This document shows, piece after piece, positions 27,495 through 36,829 of a stretch of DNA of 64,000 nt; within the stretch, counting starts at the first letter, position 1, and every line of letters begins with the position of its first letter. The notes under the pieces were generated by a model. The model was not told where the DNA came from, did not search any database, and saw only the letters and a program-made list of their open reading frames with translations. Source of the stretch: Fulvimarina sp039652615 (GTDB lineage: Bacteria; Pseudomonadota; Alphaproteobacteria; Rhizobiales; Rhizobiaceae); the NCBI RefSeq assembly GCF_039652615.1, contig NZ_JBDJAC010000013.1:43646-107645 (forward strand), read 5' to 3'. The position numbers were made by a program, and so were the translations under genes.

Positions 27495-28501
27495 AAACGG
27501 ATCGAACCTGAGTTTGAAGCGGCAGCACCCATGATGCCATCGTCGTTCAGAGACATGCGGGGGGCAGGCGACGAACCTGACCGCGACTCAAGCCCCTCCC
27601 GCCTGGGCAAGACATCGTCTCCGCTGTGACCGGGTGGCGGGAAATGCGGACGGAAGGGACGCGGTTCGAAGCCCAGCCGTTGCCAGATCTCGGTCCCGTC
27701 ATAGGCTTGATCGGCGTTGATGCGGTTCGCGGCACCGACTGTGTAGGTGGATCCAAGAAGGCGGGCTATCCGCAGCCCCGCTTCGATCGCCTTGACGGGG
27801 ATCGGAATGATCCTCGCCCGGGGTTCGGCCCGCGCCACGATACGCTCGACCATTTCGTGATAGGGCATCGTATCCGTACCGGGAAGATCGTAGGCTGGCT
27901 GGTCGGCGACCTTGTCCCAACGGGCGAGAACCGCTTGGACGGCACCGGCGACATCGTCGGCATGTATAGGCTGGCGCAGTCCATTTCCCGGCTTTGCGAT
28001 CGGAACGATCTTCAAGCGCCGGGCCATGCGGGCGATCGTCGTAATATTGCGGTCTCGCAATCCGTCATAGATGAGGGTCGGACGCAGGACGACGGCACCG
28101 CCCGGCCCGCGCGCTTCTGCAAGAACAGCCTCCGCCTCGGCAAACGCCCTGGCTTCCTCGACTTCTCTGGGATCGGACGATCGGATCTTTGAATGAAGAC
28201 TGGTCGAGCCCAAGGCCACGATTCTGTCGGCACGTTCGAGCCGCGGCAAAAGCGTGACGAAAACGGAAAGGGGAATGAGGGAGATGACGTCGTCACCCTC
28301 TTGCGCGAGCGGAGTATCGGCGCCGAAATCCAGATGACGAAAGCCCGTCTTTTCACGGGCCTTCTCAGGGCTGCGCGTCAGACAAACCGGTTCTTCGCCC
28401 GCCATGCGAAGCCGCGAAACGACATATGTACCGACAAGGCCCGAAGCACCGAATACGATTGTTGACAAACTACCTGTATCCCTCTCCGGAGACTGGAGCA
28501 C
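27491..28501 (-). CDS. NAD-dependent epimerase/dehydratase-family protein
   Basis: 336-residue extended SDR. The N-terminal Rossmann motif is IVFGASGLVGTYVVSRL. There is no canonical YxxxK; instead the atypical-SDR pattern VVLRPTLIYDGLRDRNI is present, as in NAD(P)H-binding epimerase-like and complex-I-assembly-like proteins. The frame starts with GTG at 28501; a TTG at 28468 giving MSTIVFGASG is an attractive alternative because the fold begins there. Its stop overlaps the next gene's ATG. It may act on a nucleotide sugar, but the divergent active site makes even this uncertain. Confidence 0.7.
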   Translation of the reverse strand: MLQSPERDTGSLSTIVFGASGLVGTYVVSRLRMAGEEPVCLTRSPEKAREKTGFRHLDFGADTPLAQEGDDVISLIPLSVFVTLLPRLERADRIVALGSTSLHSKIRSSDPREVEEARAFAEAEAVLAEARGPGGAVVLRPTLIYDGLRDRNITTIARMARRLKIVPIAKPGNGLRQPIHADDVAGAVQAVLARWDKVADQPAYDLPGTDTMPYHEMVERIVARAEPRARIIPIPVKAIEAGLRIARLLGSTYTVGAANRINADQAYDGTEIWQRLGFEPRPFRPHFPPPGHSGDDVLPRREGLESRSGSSPAPRMSLNDDGIMGAAASNSGSIRL

Positions 28502-28610
28502 GAGATGCGATCACTCGAATCGGCACCCACACCCTCGTTTATTGATTGCGCATCGGATTTTCCGAAAGCCGGTGCCCACCTTTCGGCACGGTCTATCAGG
28601 ATGCGGGGTG

Positions 28611-28638
28611 CATATGGCCGGCGCAGACCGGCCATATG
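28611..28638. terminator. strong hairpin downstream of the rhamnan-synthesis gene
   Basis: CATATGGCCGG and CCGGCCATATG form a perfect 11-bp stem with a 6-base loop, starting 6 bases after the stop of the rgpF-like gene (minus strand). There is no T-run, so it may end transcription with help, stabilise the 3' end, or be a protein-binding site. Confidence 0.5.
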
Positions 28639-28643
28639 ATCAA

Positions 28644-29696
28644 TCACACTGTCCGGTTTTTCAGCGTCAGTTCAAGATGTTCAAGGATCATATTGGTGTC
28701 GTAGTCGGAATTGGCTTCCACCACGGTTTCCCAATAGCTCAGGAGCGGAATGCGAGCCGGGTTCTTCTGAAGGAGTTCGCGCTTGATGAAGGGGAATCCC
28801 ATCTTCGCGATCAGGTGATCCCAGAAGAAATGCGTGGCGTTGAGGGGAACGCCCGCATCGATGGTCTTGTACATCTGGCGAACGAAAGATTGGCGAACCG
28901 GATCGAGCTTTTCGATGGCCCCCCCTTCGACGACGGCGCGCACGAGGCTTTTCGCGCAATCGCGATAGGCGAAGGCGGCCCGGCAGCGCAATCGAGCGCG
29001 GATCATGGCCCGGGACAGACCGACCTCGTAGCGGCGCACCACCCAGGTCTTCGACTGGACGTAGCGAACACTTTTCCAGAAGCGTGAGAAAGCCTCGGAT
29101 CGTATCGCGGCGGCGTGGAAGAGCATGAAATAGCTCTGGAGGTGATAGTTGAAGTCCCAGCTATCGGTCATGCCCCAGACATCGGCGTCCTGAGGGTTCA
29201 TCCGATCGATGGACGCCCCGATATGGTGGATCGGACCGTAAACGCTGTCATTGACGAGAAGCAGACGATCAAGGGCATGAAGATCGGGAATGAGCTCGAT
29301 TCCGTCCTTCCAGGCGCCGAAATCATAGCCGACATTGCGGCGCTCCACGATGAGGGCCGAGATTTCCTCGAGCCGCTGAACGTCACTCGCCTCGATCGTC
29401 TCGGAATTGCTGACGAAGACGATCTCGAAACCCGACGCATGAAGCTGATAGAGATAGTACATCAGGAATTCGTGCACGTGTCCCCGGCGGTCGAAATGCA
29501 CGACGACGCAGACATCACGAGCTCCCTCCAGGCTCCGCTCCCCCGGACGGACCTGACGCACGAAGGGCCCGGTCCGCAGGAAGCTGGCCAGATACATGAT
29601 CCGGGCAAAGCCGAGCCGCACCCAGCCCCAGAAGAGCTGGAGAGGAACGCGTAACTGCAGCGGAAGACGAAGCATGGCGCTCACGATTCTGAACAT
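28644..29696 (-). CDS. rhamnan synthesis protein F-like glycosyltransferase
   Basis: 350-residue member of the RgpF family (PF05045), associated with rhamnose-containing polysaccharides. Diagnostic blocks are VCVVVHFDRRGHVHEFLMYY (about 62-81), IVFVSNSET, VERRNVGYDFGAWKDGIEL (about 117-135), LLLVNDSVYGPI, and WGMTDSWDFNYHLQSYFMLF. The N-terminal 40 residues are amphipathic, suggesting membrane association. GAGGGG precedes the ATG. It lies 10 bases downstream of the methyltransferase/TPR-like gene. The family fits the rfbB-supplied rhamnose at the left edge; the exact linkage made is unknown. Confidence 0.9.
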   Translation of the reverse strand: MFRIVSAMLRLPLQLRVPLQLFWGWVRLGFARIMYLASFLRTGPFVRQVRPGERSLEGARDVCVVVHFDRRGHVHEFLMYYLYQLHASGFEIVFVSNSETIEASDVQRLEEISALIVERRNVGYDFGAWKDGIELIPDLHALDRLLLVNDSVYGPIHHIGASIDRMNPQDADVWGMTDSWDFNYHLQSYFMLFHAAAIRSEAFSRFWKSVRYVQSKTWVVRRYEVGLSRAMIRARLRCRAAFAYRDCAKSLVRAVVEGGAIEKLDPVRQSFVRQMYKTIDAGVPLNATHFFWDHLIAKMGFPFIKRELLQKNPARIPLLSYWETVVEANSDYDTNMILEHLELTLKNRTV

Positions 29697-29706
29697 GAAA
29701 CGCCCC

Positions 29707-31464
29707 TCACCGGCTCAGTCCGTAGTCGCGGGCAAGCTTGCGTACGCGCTCGGCGACCTTGGGGTCGGGCGTTCCATAGGCCTCGTCCGGTGTCAGCAGC
29801 GGCTCCATGACCTTCTTGCCATGGGCCCGCTCGCGCCCCTTCAGCGCCGCCAAGCTCTCGTTGTAGCGCACGACCCAGACGAAGGAGCCTGCTTCATGGG
29901 CGCCCTTTGCCAGGCGATCGAGACGTTCACGGGCCGCGCCAAAATGCTGCATGGCCCGTTTGGGAGAATTGCGATGATTGAGTTCAAGGATTCCCAGGGC
30001 AAAACCGGTGGAGACGCCGATGGCGTCTTCCGTCAGATCGGTCTTCTCGATGCCAGCAGCAAGGCGGTCGGCAGCCATGTGGTGGCTGTCGCCGACCAGC
30101 GTGACGAAAACGTCGCGGCGCAGATCGGCAAGAATCCGCGCGGGCATACGTTCCCCGAGCTGGTTCGTTTCCTCCGCCAGGCGATCGATGGCACTGACCG
30201 CCCGATCGGGATTCTTGCGAGCGCCCAGAGCGACGGTGCGGGCACGGGCCCGCCAGCCCAGCTCCTCGGTCTCGCCGTCGTCGGAGCCGATGTTTCTGAG
30301 AACAGAGCGCACGCGATCGGAGGCCTTCGCCGCGGCGGCGAAGCACGCGGCCGCCGCATCGTTTCGCTCGCGTGCGAGCGCCAGCATGCCGGTCATGTAG
30401 AGAAGGGTCGCCAGATTGAAGGGATGAACCCGGTAGAGATCGTCCAGCGAACCTGGCAGCGGGCCGTCTAGCGGCATCGTGCCCGGCGCGTCGAGATCGA
30501 GCCCCCAGCGTGAGGACAGAGCGGCGCGAAGCGGTTCGAGAACGCTTTCGCACGCATCGAAGTCGCCAGCATTGACGAACTCCTTGAGGAGCCGCCCATA
30601 CATGCCGAGCGACAGGGCGCTTGCCTTCTCGGCCGAGGAGGCGACGCGCTCGAGATAGTCGCGATAGGCAGTCCGGTCGAGAGGCCGGGTAAAATCTGCG
30701 TCGCAGTGCTTGCGTGAGGCGGCCGCGCGCAGGGAATGTCCCCAATCGGCTACCACGACGCCTTCGAACCCAGCTCTTCTCAAAGCTGCCTCGAGCCCTT
30801 TCGGCGAGAACAGGATCACGTGATAGCCGGCACTGAGAAGCGGGGCGAGGGTCGCGGGGCTCGTGTCCGGCCGGACCGCGTCGCCATTCGGGGTCGTCAG
30901 AAGAACGGTGCCGGTTTCGGTCAGATGGGCGGCGAGAACCGCGAGAAACGGGTCGGGATCGGCAATGTGCTCGATCACTTCGGAACAGAGCATGAGGTCG
31001 ACAGACTCGCGTTCCTCCGCGTTTTCCAGCGATAGATAGGCCCCGTCGATGGAAGCGCCCAGAAGGTCGCGCCCGAGCCGGGCGGCAGGGCCGGGATCGA
31101 TGCCATGGGCCTTCCAGCCGAGAACGCGGGCCGCGAAATCGACGGAAAAGCCGAAGCCACACCCGATTTCGAGGAAGCGCTCGATGTTCTCGTGTGGCAC
31201 GGCATAGAGCGAAGCGAGCATCACATCGATGCCGGCCCCCTGTTCCTGATAGAAGGAGAGAGCGGCGTCTCCGCCCCAGACCGTTTCATAGGCCGGCTCC
31301 TCGAAACCGGGAAAGAAGGCGCTGCCGCAGGCTGCGCAACGCTCCAGCGTCAACTCCTCCTGAGGCGGAAGCGCCGAGCGGATCTTCAAGACCCTGTGGG
31401 TCTCCCCGGTCGCATGGCAGGCCGGGCAATGTCGTTCCGGTCCACGCCCATCAAGCCATTCCAT
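29707..31464 (-). CDS. SAM methyltransferase with helical C-terminal repeat region
   Basis: 585 residues if started at ATG 31464 (AAGGA 8 bases upstream); an upstream start at 31491 is possible. A zinc-ribbon-like start HCPACHATGETH ... RCAACGSAF (two CxxC pairs) precedes a methyltransferase domain with FLEIGCGFGFSVDFAA, AHGIDPGP, VDLMLCSEVIEHIADPDPF and VLLTTPNGDA. The C-terminal 300 residues are Ala/Leu-rich helices like TPRs (for example MLALARERNDAAAACFAAAA). It overlaps the upstream GT2 stop and is followed by the RgpF-like gene, so GT2, methyltransferase and RgpF form one operon. Probably methylates a sugar or chain end of the glycan. Confidence 0.82.
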   Translation of the reverse strand: MEWLDGRGPERHCPACHATGETHRVLKIRSALPPQEELTLERCAACGSAFFPGFEEPAYETVWGGDAALSFYQEQGAGIDVMLASLYAVPHENIERFLEIGCGFGFSVDFAARVLGWKAHGIDPGPAARLGRDLLGASIDGAYLSLENAEERESVDLMLCSEVIEHIADPDPFLAVLAAHLTETGTVLLTTPNGDAVRPDTSPATLAPLLSAGYHVILFSPKGLEAALRRAGFEGVVVADWGHSLRAAASRKHCDADFTRPLDRTAYRDYLERVASSAEKASALSLGMYGRLLKEFVNAGDFDACESVLEPLRAALSSRWGLDLDAPGTMPLDGPLPGSLDDLYRVHPFNLATLLYMTGMLALARERNDAAAACFAAAAKASDRVRSVLRNIGSDDGETEELGWRARARTVALGARKNPDRAVSAIDRLAEETNQLGERMPARILADLRRDVFVTLVGDSHHMAADRLAAGIEKTDLTEDAIGVSTGFALGILELNHRNSPKRAMQHFGAARERLDRLAKGAHEAGSFVWVVRYNESLAALKGRERAHGKKVMEPLLTPDEAYGTPDPKVAERVRKLARDYGLSR

Positions 31465-32371
31465 GACTGCATCCTTTATCCGTCTTGCCAAACATGCGTG
31501 CGATCAGCGTCCTTATGAAGCCTCGTGTCAGGAGCGATCCGTAGATAGCAAGCCACACGAGACGCAAAGTCGGCCACGGCCAGGTTTTCGCATAGAATGT
31601 TTTGAAATAAATCCATAGCCCTCGACCCTTGAGCCGCTCCACGACCAGCGGCGTGACGCGGCTCGTTCCCCTCACGTGAACGACGTCGACGGATGGGACG
31701 AAGACGAGACGCGCTCCCATCTGCCTCAGCCTCAGGCAGAGATCGAGATCCTCGAAATGCAAAAAGTAGCGCTCGTCGAAGCCGCCGACGTCCGCGAAGG
31801 TTTCGCGCGGCATCAGCATGAAGGACCCTGAAATCGCGTCGACCTTGATCGGCTCTGTGGGCAGGGGCTCGGCGTTGAGGTTGATCCGAAGATGGGCGGG
31901 AACCACGCGATCGGACAGAACGGTCGCAAGGGCCTCGACGATACAGCGCGACGGAGTTGGTTCGTTGCGCCGCGCGCCCACCTGCTCGAGCCCCCGTTCG
32001 TCGACCAGCCTCGGGGTTGCGCACCAGTCGCCCCCCTCGGCACCGACGATCTCGGCCACCGCCGCGGCAGCACCCCCAGGCACCACGCAATCGGGATTGA
32101 CGAAAAGAAGATGACTGCCCGTGGCCGATCGCGCGCCGAGGTTGCAGGCGATGGCAAAGCCGATATTGCCTTGGTGAGAGATCCAGGTCAGGCGATCGTT
32201 CAGGCTTTTCTGGCGCTCGATAATATCCCGCTCAAGCGGTCCCGAGCCGTTGTCGACAAGGATAACCTCGCAGATTTCTGGACAGGCATTCAGCGATGCG
32301 AGGCAGTCTTCCAGGATTTTCCCGGTAAAATACGTGACAACGATTGCCGAGATGGACAGTGTTTCGGTCAT
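31451..32371 (-). CDS. family 2 glycosyltransferase (WbbL-like rhamnosyltransferase)
   Basis: 306-residue GT-A enzyme (ATG at 32371 with AGGA 8 bases upstream; a TTG lies 6 bases earlier). Motifs are AIVVTYFTGKILEDCLASL, LVDNGSGP, NIGFAIACNLGA, LLFVNPDCVVP, and the acceptor-side GSFMLMPRETFADVGGFDE ... FHFEDLDLCLRLRQMG-type block, which strongly resembles WbbL and related rhamnosyltransferases. A hydrophobic segment (about 275-295) may tether it to the inner membrane. First gene of the GT2-methyltransferase-RgpF operon. Rhamnose transfer is inferred from family and neighbours. Confidence 0.88.
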   Translation of the reverse strand: MTETLSISAIVVTYFTGKILEDCLASLNACPEICEVILVDNGSGPLERDIIERQKSLNDRLTWISHQGNIGFAIACNLGARSATGSHLLFVNPDCVVPGGAAAAVAEIVGAEGGDWCATPRLVDERGLEQVGARRNEPTPSRCIVEALATVLSDRVVPAHLRINLNAEPLPTEPIKVDAISGSFMLMPRETFADVGGFDERYFLHFEDLDLCLRLRQMGARLVFVPSVDVVHVRGTSRVTPLVVERLKGRGLWIYFKTFYAKTWPWPTLRLVWLAIYGSLLTRGFIRTLIARMFGKTDKGCSHGMA

Positions 32372-33065
32372 AAGCAATGTCCTGAAACGTCATTTCGGCC
32401 AGAAATGCAGCGCCTCATGCGTCGCCGGCCACAAAAGAGATCGCTCGCATTCTTGTAGAATTCCTTCCTTCAAATGCAGATACAGCGCCTTTGAAGACCA
32501 TTTTCAGGGTCGCATCGGCAACTTAAGCGATCAGGGCCACGCTCGTCGTCTGTGCGATTTGAGCATTCTCCCATGCGGCATGCCATAGATTGAGGCAATA
32601 GTTCCAGACCCCATCAGACGTAGCCGCGGATTTTTGAAGATCGGGATCAGCGGAGCACTGCCGGCCTCTGTCCCCCGCCAGCGCCTATCGCACAGATTTG
32701 AGGTTGTGATGTGAGCAGGATCTGGGCTTCTTCATCGTGACAAAGAAACGAAGATGACCCAAATGCTTCAATCCAAAATTGGCCGCCGATGGTACCTGCC
32801 GAACAGGTGGTAAAAGACGTTCGGCGTCAGACCCACCGGCGCTTCTCTGTAAAAGACGAAATCCGCATAGGTCTCGATGGCCGGAGTGGCGAGGAAGGCG
32901 GCTGCCCGGTCGCTGTCCGTCGAAACGGAACAGGCGGCTGGCCCCATCGCGCGGTTTGCATTCGAACAAGACGGGACGCTGGAAGACACATGATTTCAAA
33001 AGCACGACGACCGCCGCATCCGGAAGAATGCGGCGGTCGATAGTCGCTGGAGCTTTTGACGGCGA
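32372..33065. other. 700-base gene-poor region
   Basis: No gene is confidently supported. A 73-codon minus-strand frame (32768-32989) ends in TYADFVFYREAPVGLTPNV and FYHLFGRYHRRPILD. It reads like real protein but matches nothing I recognise and may be a gene fragment. A perfect 12-bp hairpin lies at the right end. Confidence 0.35.
33008..33039 (-). terminator. hairpin terminator after the RTX pseudogene
   Basis: CGACCGCCGCAT and ATGCGGCGGTCG form a perfect 12-bp stem with an 8-base loop, 26 bases after the minus-strand RTX stop. The following minus-strand bases include TGCTTTTG, a weak T-tract. Confidence 0.7.
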
Positions 33066-33608
33066 TCAGGCCGGGTTGAAGTCGTAGGGATCCTGCTGAA
33101 CCATCTGGTGGTTCATGGCCATATCGAAGTCGGCGCTCGCGAACTCAAAGAGATCGTTGGCGGACGCTTCGAACTGGGATCCGAAGGAGGAGGAACCCGG
33201 GAAGGTATGGGAGAAGACACCGCTGCAATCGGCTGCGTCGGCATCGTCCATCGACACGAAGAGCGCATCGAAGGCTTCGCCGCCATCGGTCAGGTCGACC
33301 TCGCGATCGTCGAAGACCACCCTCTTCACACCCCGCAGCTCGACGCTCTGATCCTGGCTCGAGAGTTCGAAGGACCGGAAGCTGCGCGAACCCGTGTAGT
33401 CCGTGCTGTTGCCGGCAAGAACGACCGTGTCCATGCCGCGCCTCCGACGATGATGTCGTCAGCCGAACCACCATCCAGCGTTTCGTCACCAGCCGTGCCG
33501 AAGAGGATGTCGTTCTCACGCGTGCCTTCCTCGCCGATCAGATAGTCGACGCCGCCAAGGCGAAGCGCTTCCACGCCGGTCAGCGTATCTGAAGAAGACG
33601 CTGGCGCG
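33066..33608 (-). pseudogene. RTX calcium-binding protein fragment with a one-base frameshift
   Basis: Two overlapping frames together read as one RTX protein. The first (GTG at 33574) contains GGVDYLIGEEGTRENDILFG and DETLDGGSADDIIVGGA. The second, ending at 33066, continues MDTVVLAGNSTDYTGSRSF and ends QMVQQDPYDFNPA. Inserting one G near 33436 (GGCGCGGCATGG to GGCGCGGGCATGG) would restore GGAGMDTVV, a perfect RTX nonapeptide. The protein is about 170 residues if restored, short for the family, and no upstream secretion-related part is present. It lies directly downstream of the TonB receptor and ends at a good hairpin. The shift may be a real mutation or a sequencing error. Confidence 0.75.
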
Positions 33609-35651
33609 TCAGAAGGTGACGCGGGTCGAGAAGCCGAAGGATCGGCCGGGGCTGAGCAGCGGCTCGACCGTCGAGAACTCCTGCCCGTATGTGCCGCGTT
33701 CCGCGTAGGCCTCGTCGAAGACGTTGTCGACTTCGGCGCGGAAGCTCACATTCTCGAACTGCGGAGGGCTGTATTCGAGATAGGCGTTGACGACCGTGTA
33801 GCCGCCGAGCGAGCGGTTCGCCAGATCGGGATCCGTCGGATCGAGCGAGGGCGTATCCTCGTCAAGCGCGATCTGGGCATCCGCACCGAGGGTGACGCCG
33901 TAGCTGTCGAAACGCTGAACGGCGGAGACGGTGAACAATTCGCCAACCGGTGCCGTGAAATAGGTGCCGAGGAAGGAATCGACCGGAGCCCCGTCGATCT
34001 CCGTATCGGTGCTCGTGAACGTGCCGCGTACGTGGCCGGTCAGCCAGTCATAGCCGAGCGCGACGTCGTAGCCGGTGCTGAGGAAGTCCGCCGTCGCGTT
34101 CGGATTGCGGAAGCTCGGCACGCGCCCGTTCTCTATTTTCGTTCGGAAGACCTGCGCGTCGAGCGTGAAGCCGAGATGTTCGACGCCGAAGCCCGCGAAC
34201 GCGTTCTCACCGCGCACCGGATCGATATCGGCATAGATCCAGTTCGGGTTCTGGATGAAGTTCTCGGCGAGCGCGATGCCTCCGAAATTGTTCGAATAGC
34301 CGCCCTTCAGGGTGAAGAAATCGGTGAGGTCGTATTCGAGCGAGATATTGCCGCTCGCCCCGGTATTCTCCTGGTCGTTGCCGTTGACGCCGGTGAAGAT
34401 CTGGTGATCGACGCGGCCGCCGAACGAGACGAGCAGCGGCTCGATGGGGCGGAGTCTCGCCTGGGCGAAGCCGCCGAAATTGTCGGCCGATTCTTCCGTT
34501 CTGTACCGATCGACCTCGCTCACGAAGTCGGCCGTGTCCCGATAGGCGTCGACACCAACTTTTACCGTTCCATTCTCCAGATGGAATTCGTTCGCGACCG
34601 TTCCGCTGAAGCTGTCCGTCGAAGCGTCGTAGACGATCTCCTGGCGGCTGCGCAGGCTTGTCTCCGTCGTCGACAGATCGGTCTTGGAATAGGCGAGCGT
34701 GATCTCCGGATCCCAATAGCCGGTTGCGAACACGTTCTCGTAGGACAGGACCACGTTTTGCCTGTCGATGTCGTAGGTCCGCGACTCCGGCACGGGCCGT
34801 CCGCCGAGCACATTGCCGATATTCGCCCGGTATGGCCGGACGCCATCATCCTTCACACGCTCATAGCTCGCTTCGAAACGGTCCCCGGAAAGACTTTCAT
34901 AGGCCACCTTGCCGAGGCCGCTGAGGAGGTCAACGCCGCTATATTCCACAGTGTCGCCATTGCCGTCCTCATAGTCGTCGCCTTCGGCCCAGTTGAGGAA
35001 GCCCAGCGCCTCGAACCCGTTCGCTCGCCCGTAGAGGCTTCCATAGGTATTCACGGTTTCGCTGTTCGTCTCGTAACGTCCTTCGACATAGCCGCCAAAA
35101 CTGCGACCCTCCTCGAGGAGGTCGTCGACATCGACCGTCTCATAGGCGATGGAGCCCGCGATCGCGCCGGGGCCAGCGTCCGCGGCTGCAACGCCTGCGT
35201 CCACGCGTGCCGCCTTCAGGAGGCGCGGATCGATGACGGTGGTCGCATTGTGGTGGAAGATCTTGTTGTTCTGGCGCGCGCCGTCGATCGTCACGGCGAG
35301 GTTGGTCTCCTCGACGCCATGGACATAAACCTTCTGGTTGAACGTGTTCGTTCCGCCAACCGTGATGCCGGATTCGCGGCGGAAGAGTTGCTGCACCGAA
35401 GTCGGGCTGATCTCCTGAATTTCGGAATAGTCGATCACTGCGATGGTGTTGCCTTCAGAGACATCCGCGATCTCACCGCCCTCGTCGATGCCCTCGCCGC
35501 CGGCCTCGACGACCACAGTATCGAGAAGGATTGCGCCTGGATCCCCGGTCGCGGACTGGGCGAGCGCCTGCGAGGTGAAGAGGCCCAGCAGCGGGGCGGC
35601 GGTCAGAAGGAAGGTGCGATGCAAGCGTGCCGTCGCCTTTTTCTCGGTCAT
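33609..35651 (-). CDS. TonB-dependent outer-membrane receptor, probable ferric-siderophore receptor
   Basis: 680-residue receptor starting at ATG 35651 (AGAGGA upstream). A signal peptide LLTAAPLLGLFTSQALAQ is followed by an N-terminal plug domain with GITVGGTNTFNQKVYVHGVE, TIDGARQNNKIFHH and ADAGPGAIAGSIAYETVDVD, then a 22-strand barrel ending in STRVTF with the expected C-terminal Phe. The plug pattern also resembles heme/hemoglobin receptors, so the ligand is open. However, the neighbours (petrobactin biosynthesis, TonB/ExbBD, FatBCDE-type importer) and an iron box upstream argue for the locus siderophore. It spans the outer membrane and uses TonB energy. Confidence 0.88.
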   Translation of the reverse strand: MTEKKATARLHRTFLLTAAPLLGLFTSQALAQSATGDPGAILLDTVVVEAGGEGIDEGGEIADVSEGNTIAVIDYSEIQEISPTSVQQLFRRESGITVGGTNTFNQKVYVHGVEETNLAVTIDGARQNNKIFHHNATTVIDPRLLKAARVDAGVAAADAGPGAIAGSIAYETVDVDDLLEEGRSFGGYVEGRYETNSETVNTYGSLYGRANGFEALGFLNWAEGDDYEDGNGDTVEYSGVDLLSGLGKVAYESLSGDRFEASYERVKDDGVRPYRANIGNVLGGRPVPESRTYDIDRQNVVLSYENVFATGYWDPEITLAYSKTDLSTTETSLRSRQEIVYDASTDSFSGTVANEFHLENGTVKVGVDAYRDTADFVSEVDRYRTEESADNFGGFAQARLRPIEPLLVSFGGRVDHQIFTGVNGNDQENTGASGNISLEYDLTDFFTLKGGYSNNFGGIALAENFIQNPNWIYADIDPVRGENAFAGFGVEHLGFTLDAQVFRTKIENGRVPSFRNPNATADFLSTGYDVALGYDWLTGHVRGTFTSTDTEIDGAPVDSFLGTYFTAPVGELFTVSAVQRFDSYGVTLGADAQIALDEDTPSLDPTDPDLANRSLGGYTVVNAYLEYSPPQFENVSFRAEVDNVFDEAYAERGTYGQEFSTVEPLLSPGRSFGFSTRVTF

Positions 35652-35725
35652 GGAAATCCTCTCGACTCGAAACTTGAGGTTCGCGCGCTGTCGATCTGAT
35701 CGATGCGCGACCCGTCTCAAAAACA

Positions 35726-35740
35726 TGACTCAAAAAGTCA
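35726..35740 (-). promoter_or_regulatory. iron-responsive operator-like palindrome (TGA-N9-TCA) before the TonB receptor
   Basis: TGACTCAAAAAGTCA matches the RirA iron-responsive operator pattern TGA-N9-TCA. It lies 75 bases upstream of the receptor start codon, next to TTGAAT on the minus strand, a possible -35. Two more copies precede the other operons of the locus. Confidence 0.65.
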
Positions 35741-35871
35741 GATTCAAGCAAGCCCGAGATGTATCGGAGGCCATGTCCTGTTGCGGCGATACAAGGAAAC
35801 TGGAAGCCTTCCAGTTTTCAGGCCGGCCCCGACGGGCCGCAGAGCCCCCGGGGCGGCGGGTATTGCCTTTC

Positions 35872-36717
35872 TCAGGCAACCCGCAGACGCGCGTTTACCT
35901 TGTTCGCATCTCCCGATGCCAAAAGCCCTTCCAGCCGACGGTAGCCCTCGACGGCAACGCCTGCGGCCCGCTTCGTCTTCAGCGAATCACTGAAGATCTC
36001 GAGCGAGAAGGGCCCCTGGTATCCTGTCGCGAGGACCGCCGCGACGAACGCTTCGAGGTCGAAATCCCCTTGCCCCGGCAGGGAGCGGCTGTGCCGGCTC
36101 CACTGAAGATAATCGACGTCGAGCCATGGGGCGTCGGCAATCTGAACGAAAACGATCTTGTCGCCGGGGATGAGCCGAAGGGTCTCGCTGGGGATGCGTC
36201 GTGCGAGCGAATGAAAACTGTCGAGAACCAACCCGACGCCGGGGTGGCCGGCCCGCCGCACAATGTCCCAAGCCTGGTTGTGGTCGCTCGTGTGGCGACC
36301 CCAGGCCAGCGCCTCGTATCCGATGGAAAGTCCATGTCGCACCGCCCGTTCGCCGAGGTCGTGAAGATCGGCGGCGGCGCGATCCGGATTCGGATCGGTA
36401 AGCTCGGAGACATTCGAGCAAACGAGAAGGCGTTTCGCTCCAAGTTCGTTCATGATCTCGAACGCGCGCTCGGCTCTTTCGAAGGCAGCCGATCTGAACG
36501 GTTCCGGCATCGCCTCGAATTCGCGAAACGGCTGATACATCGCGATCTCCAGCCCGAGGTCGCGGGCGAGCCTTGCGGCCTCCCGTGGTCCCGGAGCGAA
36601 GGCGGCGAGATCGTCCTCGAAGAGCTCAACGAGAGAAAAGCCGGCTTTTGCGATCGCTTCGAACGTCTCGGTGAGGGTCTCGCCGAATGTCACGGTCGCC
36701 ATTCCTAAAGGCTGCAT
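35872..36717 (-). CDS. asbF: 3-dehydroshikimate dehydratase, petrobactin pathway (AsbF)
   Basis: 281-residue TIM-barrel protein of the sugar-phosphate isomerase/epimerase superfamily. In the petrobactin pathway AsbF converts 3-dehydroshikimate to 3,4-dihydroxybenzoate, the catechol cap. Motifs are FSLVELFEDDLAAFAPGPRE (metal-ligand Glu region), EIAMYQPFREFEAMPE, IGYEALAWGRHTSDHNQAW, GVGLVLDSFHSLARR and FVQIADAPWLDVDYL, in the family order. AAGGAG precedes the ATG. It is divergent from asbA, with a TGA-N9-TCA operator between. In Bacillus asbF is the last gene of asbABCDEF; here it is on the opposite strand. Confidence 0.88.
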   Translation of the reverse strand: MQPLGMATVTFGETLTETFEAIAKAGFSLVELFEDDLAAFAPGPREAARLARDLGLEIAMYQPFREFEAMPEPFRSAAFERAERAFEIMNELGAKRLLVCSNVSELTDPNPDRAAADLHDLGERAVRHGLSIGYEALAWGRHTSDHNQAWDIVRRAGHPGVGLVLDSFHSLARRIPSETLRLIPGDKIVFVQIADAPWLDVDYLQWSRHSRSLPGQGDFDLEAFVAAVLATGYQGPFSLEIFSDSLKTKRAAGVAVEGYRRLEGLLASGDANKVNARLRVA

Positions 36718-36814
36718 GGCTTGATCTCCTTATGCGCTCGACGGAAATCGGTCCGGGAAAATGCCCGCCCGACGGCGCGCCAATGACCGATCCGCATGCG
36801 CGGCGCAAATAACA

Positions 36815-36829
36815 TGATTGTTTTTATCA
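36815..36829 (+). promoter_or_regulatory. iron-responsive operator-like palindrome between asbF and asbA
   Basis: TGATTGTTTTTATCA fits TGA-N9-TCA, and the wider ATGAT-N7-ATCAT is a 5-bp inverted repeat. It is centred between the divergent genes and should allow one regulator to control both. Confidence 0.7.
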
